This document shows positions 61,301 through 64,000 of a stretch of DNA of 64,000 nucleotides, piece by piece. The notes beneath the pieces were generated by a model. The model saw nothing but the letters and a program-made list of their open reading frames with translations, was not told where the DNA came from and did no database searches. Origin of the DNA: Ascidia mentula (Eukaryota; Chordata; Ascidiacea; Phlebobranchia; Ascidiidae). Positions within the stretch are counted from its first letter, which is position 1. Each line of letters starts with the position of its first letter. Where the stretch lies: positions 2,485,001 through 2,549,000 of the forward strand of contig OX387204.1 of NCBI GenBank assembly GCA_947561715.1, written 5' to 3'. A program made the position numbers and the translations under genes.

Positions 61301-62847
61301 CGTGTATGCAATGGTCAACACTTGATATTTCCTCATTATGTCTGGGGTAAGGACGATGGTTATAGCGACGGCCTATCGGAATGCGGAAGTTAGCAAAGTT
61401 GAGGAAAAATAATTGTCTTCAATTCTATAGTCGCTGAGGGCAGCGTGGGGTATTTTTTTGGCTTCGCTTTCCATTTGGAAAATATTCTGGCAAGCCAGAA
61501 GTGGTCAGCGTGCGTTAATAGGAAATGCATATTAGGGGCGCTTGGAGCGTGCGAATGCGTCAGGCAATGGGCGGGATCGAAACGGCGCGTGGCAAGACAG
61601 GCAAATACGCACGAAACTCTAGAGTCGTGAGCGATGTAACAACGTTAAAAAGAGTTAGTGCGGCGCTTGGCCCGAAGCTAGGCGGGTAGTGGGATCTCTA
61701 AAACAAGCGTTCAAACAACACAACTGCAAATACACGGCGGCGGCGACGCGATACCCCGATTTGCGGAAGTCTTTTGCGGCCGAAGTGTCTGGGAAAGGCC
61801 AAGCGAGACCTACCGACAGGCTTACATCTGGACAAACAACTGCAACCTGATGTCCTGTAGAGTTTTCTATTAGGACATAATGGCTGTTGTTACCAAAGTG
61901 AATTCAGTATTTCTTGAAACAACTGCATTCCCCACACTGTAAACAACAAGTTTGACAGCTTCATGGTGCCGAAAAATCTTATTAGGGCTCAATGAAACAA
62001 ATATTTTTTCAACCATGTACAGCACTACATTTCTCCAAAATAACCTTGGTTGTATGAAGAAGAAAACAATAATTATTTGTGCCTTTATTTACAGAATTGT
62101 CTGTAAACAACATGACCAGGAAAAGTAATTGGCAAATTGACACACAACACATATTTCGTACAAAAACAAGGCTTGGTGAACTTGACCAGGAAGCATCTAT
62201 AAGCCAGGAACATACCAATTTTAAGCATTTGGCTGAGACCTTTCCAGGTCACAAACAAAACTTTTTTCGAGAGAACAGGTTTCTCCACTAATATTATAGG
62301 GGGTAAATTGGTTTTCAAAGTTTGTCTCAGTAACAGTATAAATGTGTTACAAAAGCAATGCATCTACTGAAGCCATTTACAATAACAACCATTAGGATTG
62401 TTATTTTCTTGTTTTTTATATGATGCATGTTGTGCAACTGTTGTAGGTTCGTTAACAATTACAGAAAGCAAAGCGAAATGAAAAATGACACCATGAAAGT
62501 ATAGTTGCATATTTGCCAATAACCTGTCCATACATACAGGAACTCCACAACATTATTGTTGTTAACATCACACATTACAGTCACCAACTAACTTACAGTC
62601 TACTATAAAACAGGTTTCAAAAATAGTGACAAAATATAATATGGACATTGGGGCTTCCAAGCACAAGATTGGGTCACAAAGTTAACTTTAGATATATCTG
62701 AGAACGTGAAATGTACAGCAGAAATATATACCAACACACGTAGGCCTAAGAGTTCAAAAATAAAAAAATCCTTACGTTTCTGCGAAGTTTTCGTTCTGGT
62801 GGCGACTTTCTCAGCCATCCTGACAACATAACACCACCGTTACTCAT
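46333..62847 (-). CDS. GAB1: GAB-family (GRB2-associated binding) docking protein
   Basis: Nineteen exons: 62776-62847, 59507-59635, 58779-58941, 58499-58619, 57953-58137, 57811-57887, 57191-57283, 56004-56190, 55567-55682, 55145-55247, 54219-54320, 53709-53800, 51985-52806, 51462-51570, 50393-50638, 49880-49964, 47189-47672, 46829-46971, 46333-46483; 1159 aa. The N-terminal PH domain ([50 protein letters not shown]) is very close to vertebrate GAB1. The long disordered middle has a GRB2 SH3 site APPPRPPK (about 647), three more RPPK motifs in exon 17, CRK-type YxxP motifs (YDIP, YNIP, YDTP) and a YEHM PI3K-type site. [12 protein letters not shown] matches GAB1. Two C-terminal tyrosines, KYVELT (about 1088) and [13 protein letters not shown] (about 1121), match the paired SHP2-binding sites of GAB1. 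Role: membrane-recruited scaffold under receptor tyrosine kinases. The symbol marks the closest vertebrate member. A single pre-duplication GAB is likely. Confidence 0.92.
48593..48724. mobile_element. Palindromic MITE, second copy of the 20300-20458 family
   Basis: The outer parts (GAGCTGTAGACAGGTGGCT and AGTGGCCCTGTCTGCAGCTC) and the inner TGAGACCTATTAGGTC match the 20300 element. The copy is more diverged, and its arms pair less well. It lies in the GAB intron between exons 16 and 17 (47673-49879), which otherwise shows nothing I recognise. Confidence 0.7.
59636..62775. other. GAB intron 1
   Basis: 3.1 kb intron inside the PH domain coding region (the same position as intron 1 of vertebrate GAB1, before AWKKRW). 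It contains a G+C-richer stretch at about 61500-61800, including GGGCGGG, and a plus-strand ATG with a gtaagt donor near 60903-60925. I found no complete gene. It could hold enhancers or an alternative promoter, which is speculation. Confidence 0.5.
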
Positions 62848-63909
62848 TTCGAATGTTGATCCTTGTCCAATTGGCCAACTTGTGTTTCAGCTAAACATAT
62901 CCGCCTAATATTGGCACACTTGCTAAGATTGCTATCCCTCTATCCACTTCTACTACAGCTTGTCGACCGCCTACGCAATAACAACAAGAGCACAGCAGTT
63001 CATAAGATGGTTTCGCACACAACTAACAACTTCCACCAACACAGGAAAACAACCATATTTACGCGGTAATTCAAGCGTAACTAATGGGCAGACGCTTTGA
63101 TTTTTACCCAGCAGAAATAGAATTGCTGCCACAGTGCAAAAAGTGAAATGCCGACGTTTCGCCACGCGCGACAAACAAAAGGTGAATCAATACGTCTGTT
63201 GAAATGCGGCCACGGACGCACACAGGGAACGGAAAAACAACCTTGCGAAGAAAGAAACTGCTGAAGTTCATTGTCAACTCTTCGTGGCCACCCAGCGGCT
63301 GGTGTGTTTGTTAACGGTTTTCTTTTGCTGGCAGATACATTTGTCTTACCGCGATATTAAATACTTTTTTCATGCCCTGCCAGATAATTCTCACATTACT
63401 TCTTAAACAGGAATTTTGAATCGAATTGAGGCCTCAAACACCTTCAACCCAAACCATGCTCAAAAATGAAGCTGTATTTGTGCAAGTACAAAATATGAAT
63501 TACACAAGTGGCAGATGGTGTTTAACTTTCCAATTCACATCACTGTACATGGTTTACAGATTATATGGGAACAGAATTCATTCAAAATCACAAAACATTG
63601 TTAGGTAGTATACAAAATCATATGAAATGTGCCTCTAGATATAAAAAGTTTGTAAAGCAGCATCAGCAAATACAAAATTTAGCACCATTAATGTAATACT
63701 GAAACAGCTGAACATCATAAAGTCCATACAAAACAAAAGCACTATAAGCAAGTTTACAGCAGTTTGTCAAAATGACCAGCACTCAGTTATGACAGTTTGT
63801 ATATGATCACGATAATACGCAACACTATTGTGAAAACACAATGCAAATATGAACATTGGCTTATGAGTAGTAAATCCATGAATTGTCAAAACGTAAGTTT
63901 ATCTGGGAC
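62848..63909. other. Upstream region of GAB and 3' region of the next minus-strand gene
   Basis: No coding exon recognised. Short frames such as 62971-63174 minus lack splice context. The right part (about 63400-63909) is A+T-rich and would be the 3' UTR of the gene at the right edge. Confidence 0.45.
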
Positions 63910-64000
63910 TTAATCTTCCCTTTCCTTCTCTTGTGTCATTTGCATCAGTTGAACATGTTCAGTTGCCACTCCATTGGAACCAGTCATTTCGCTGCTGTCA
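63910..64000 (-). CDS. C-terminal end of an unrecognised gene (partial)
   Basis: The minus strand is open from the window edge to a TAA at 63910-63912. It encodes 29 residues ending EHVQLMQMTQEKERED. Composition (Gln, Met, Glu, Lys) is protein-like and the run is followed by A+T-rich non-coding DNA, as expected of a last exon. It is too short to assign to a family, and it could be chance. Confidence 0.35.
   Translation of the reverse strand, partial: DSSEMTGSNGVATEHVQLMQMTQEKERED

Overview
The window looks like a piece of a tunicate (sea-squirt, Ciona-like) nuclear genome. The DNA is A+T-rich. Genes are compact, with many short exons and GT-AG introns. The recognisable proteins are single-copy animal or chordate orthologues (HUS1, EIF3K, CCDC12, GAB, CNBD2, PRXL2C), and small MITEs and a tRNA-derived SINE sit in the introns. 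The species call is inference. I rebuilt every gene by hand from splice signals and reading phase. All complete models sum to a whole number of codons, but no transcript data were available.

Layout, left to right. (1) 161-13159, minus strand: two head-to-tail paralogues of a secreted protein with a von Willebrand A-like region. The left copy runs off the window. The right copy is complete and adds an EGF domain, a ZP domain, a furin site and a membrane anchor. (2) 14995-22332, minus: a 13-exon CNBD2-like gene with two cyclic-nucleotide-binding folds. (3) 25976-27737, minus: a PRXL2C/AAED1 peroxiredoxin-like protein whose CxxC motif is gone. (4) 28509-30796, plus: a small MARCHF7/10-like RING-CH E3 ligase. 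(5) 31768-33696, plus: HUS1. (6) 33927-34838, minus: an intronless protein that resembles only the N-terminus of JARID2, including the AQRKFA methyl-lysine site. (7) 36943-38264, plus: a TAFA5-like secreted chemokine-like protein. (8) 38961-41845, plus: a second, shorter ZP-domain membrane protein. (9) 42053-42848, minus, and 43445-45285, plus: CCDC12 and EIF3K, divergent across about 600 bp. (10) 46333-62847, minus: a 19-exon GAB docking protein. (11) 63910-64000, minus: the tail of an unrecognised gene.

I see no operon-like pathway. Three genes are of the egg-coat or extracellular-matrix ZP type. Others serve basic cell functions: the 9-1-1 DNA damage clamp, translation initiation, splicing, and receptor tyrosine kinase signalling. 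The most unusual items are the stand-alone JARID2-N-terminus protein, the TAFA5-like ligand in what appears to be a non-vertebrate, the cysteine-less PRXL2C, and the tandem VWA/ZP pair with matching exon phases. No retrovirus-like element, CRISPR array or rRNA gene was seen.
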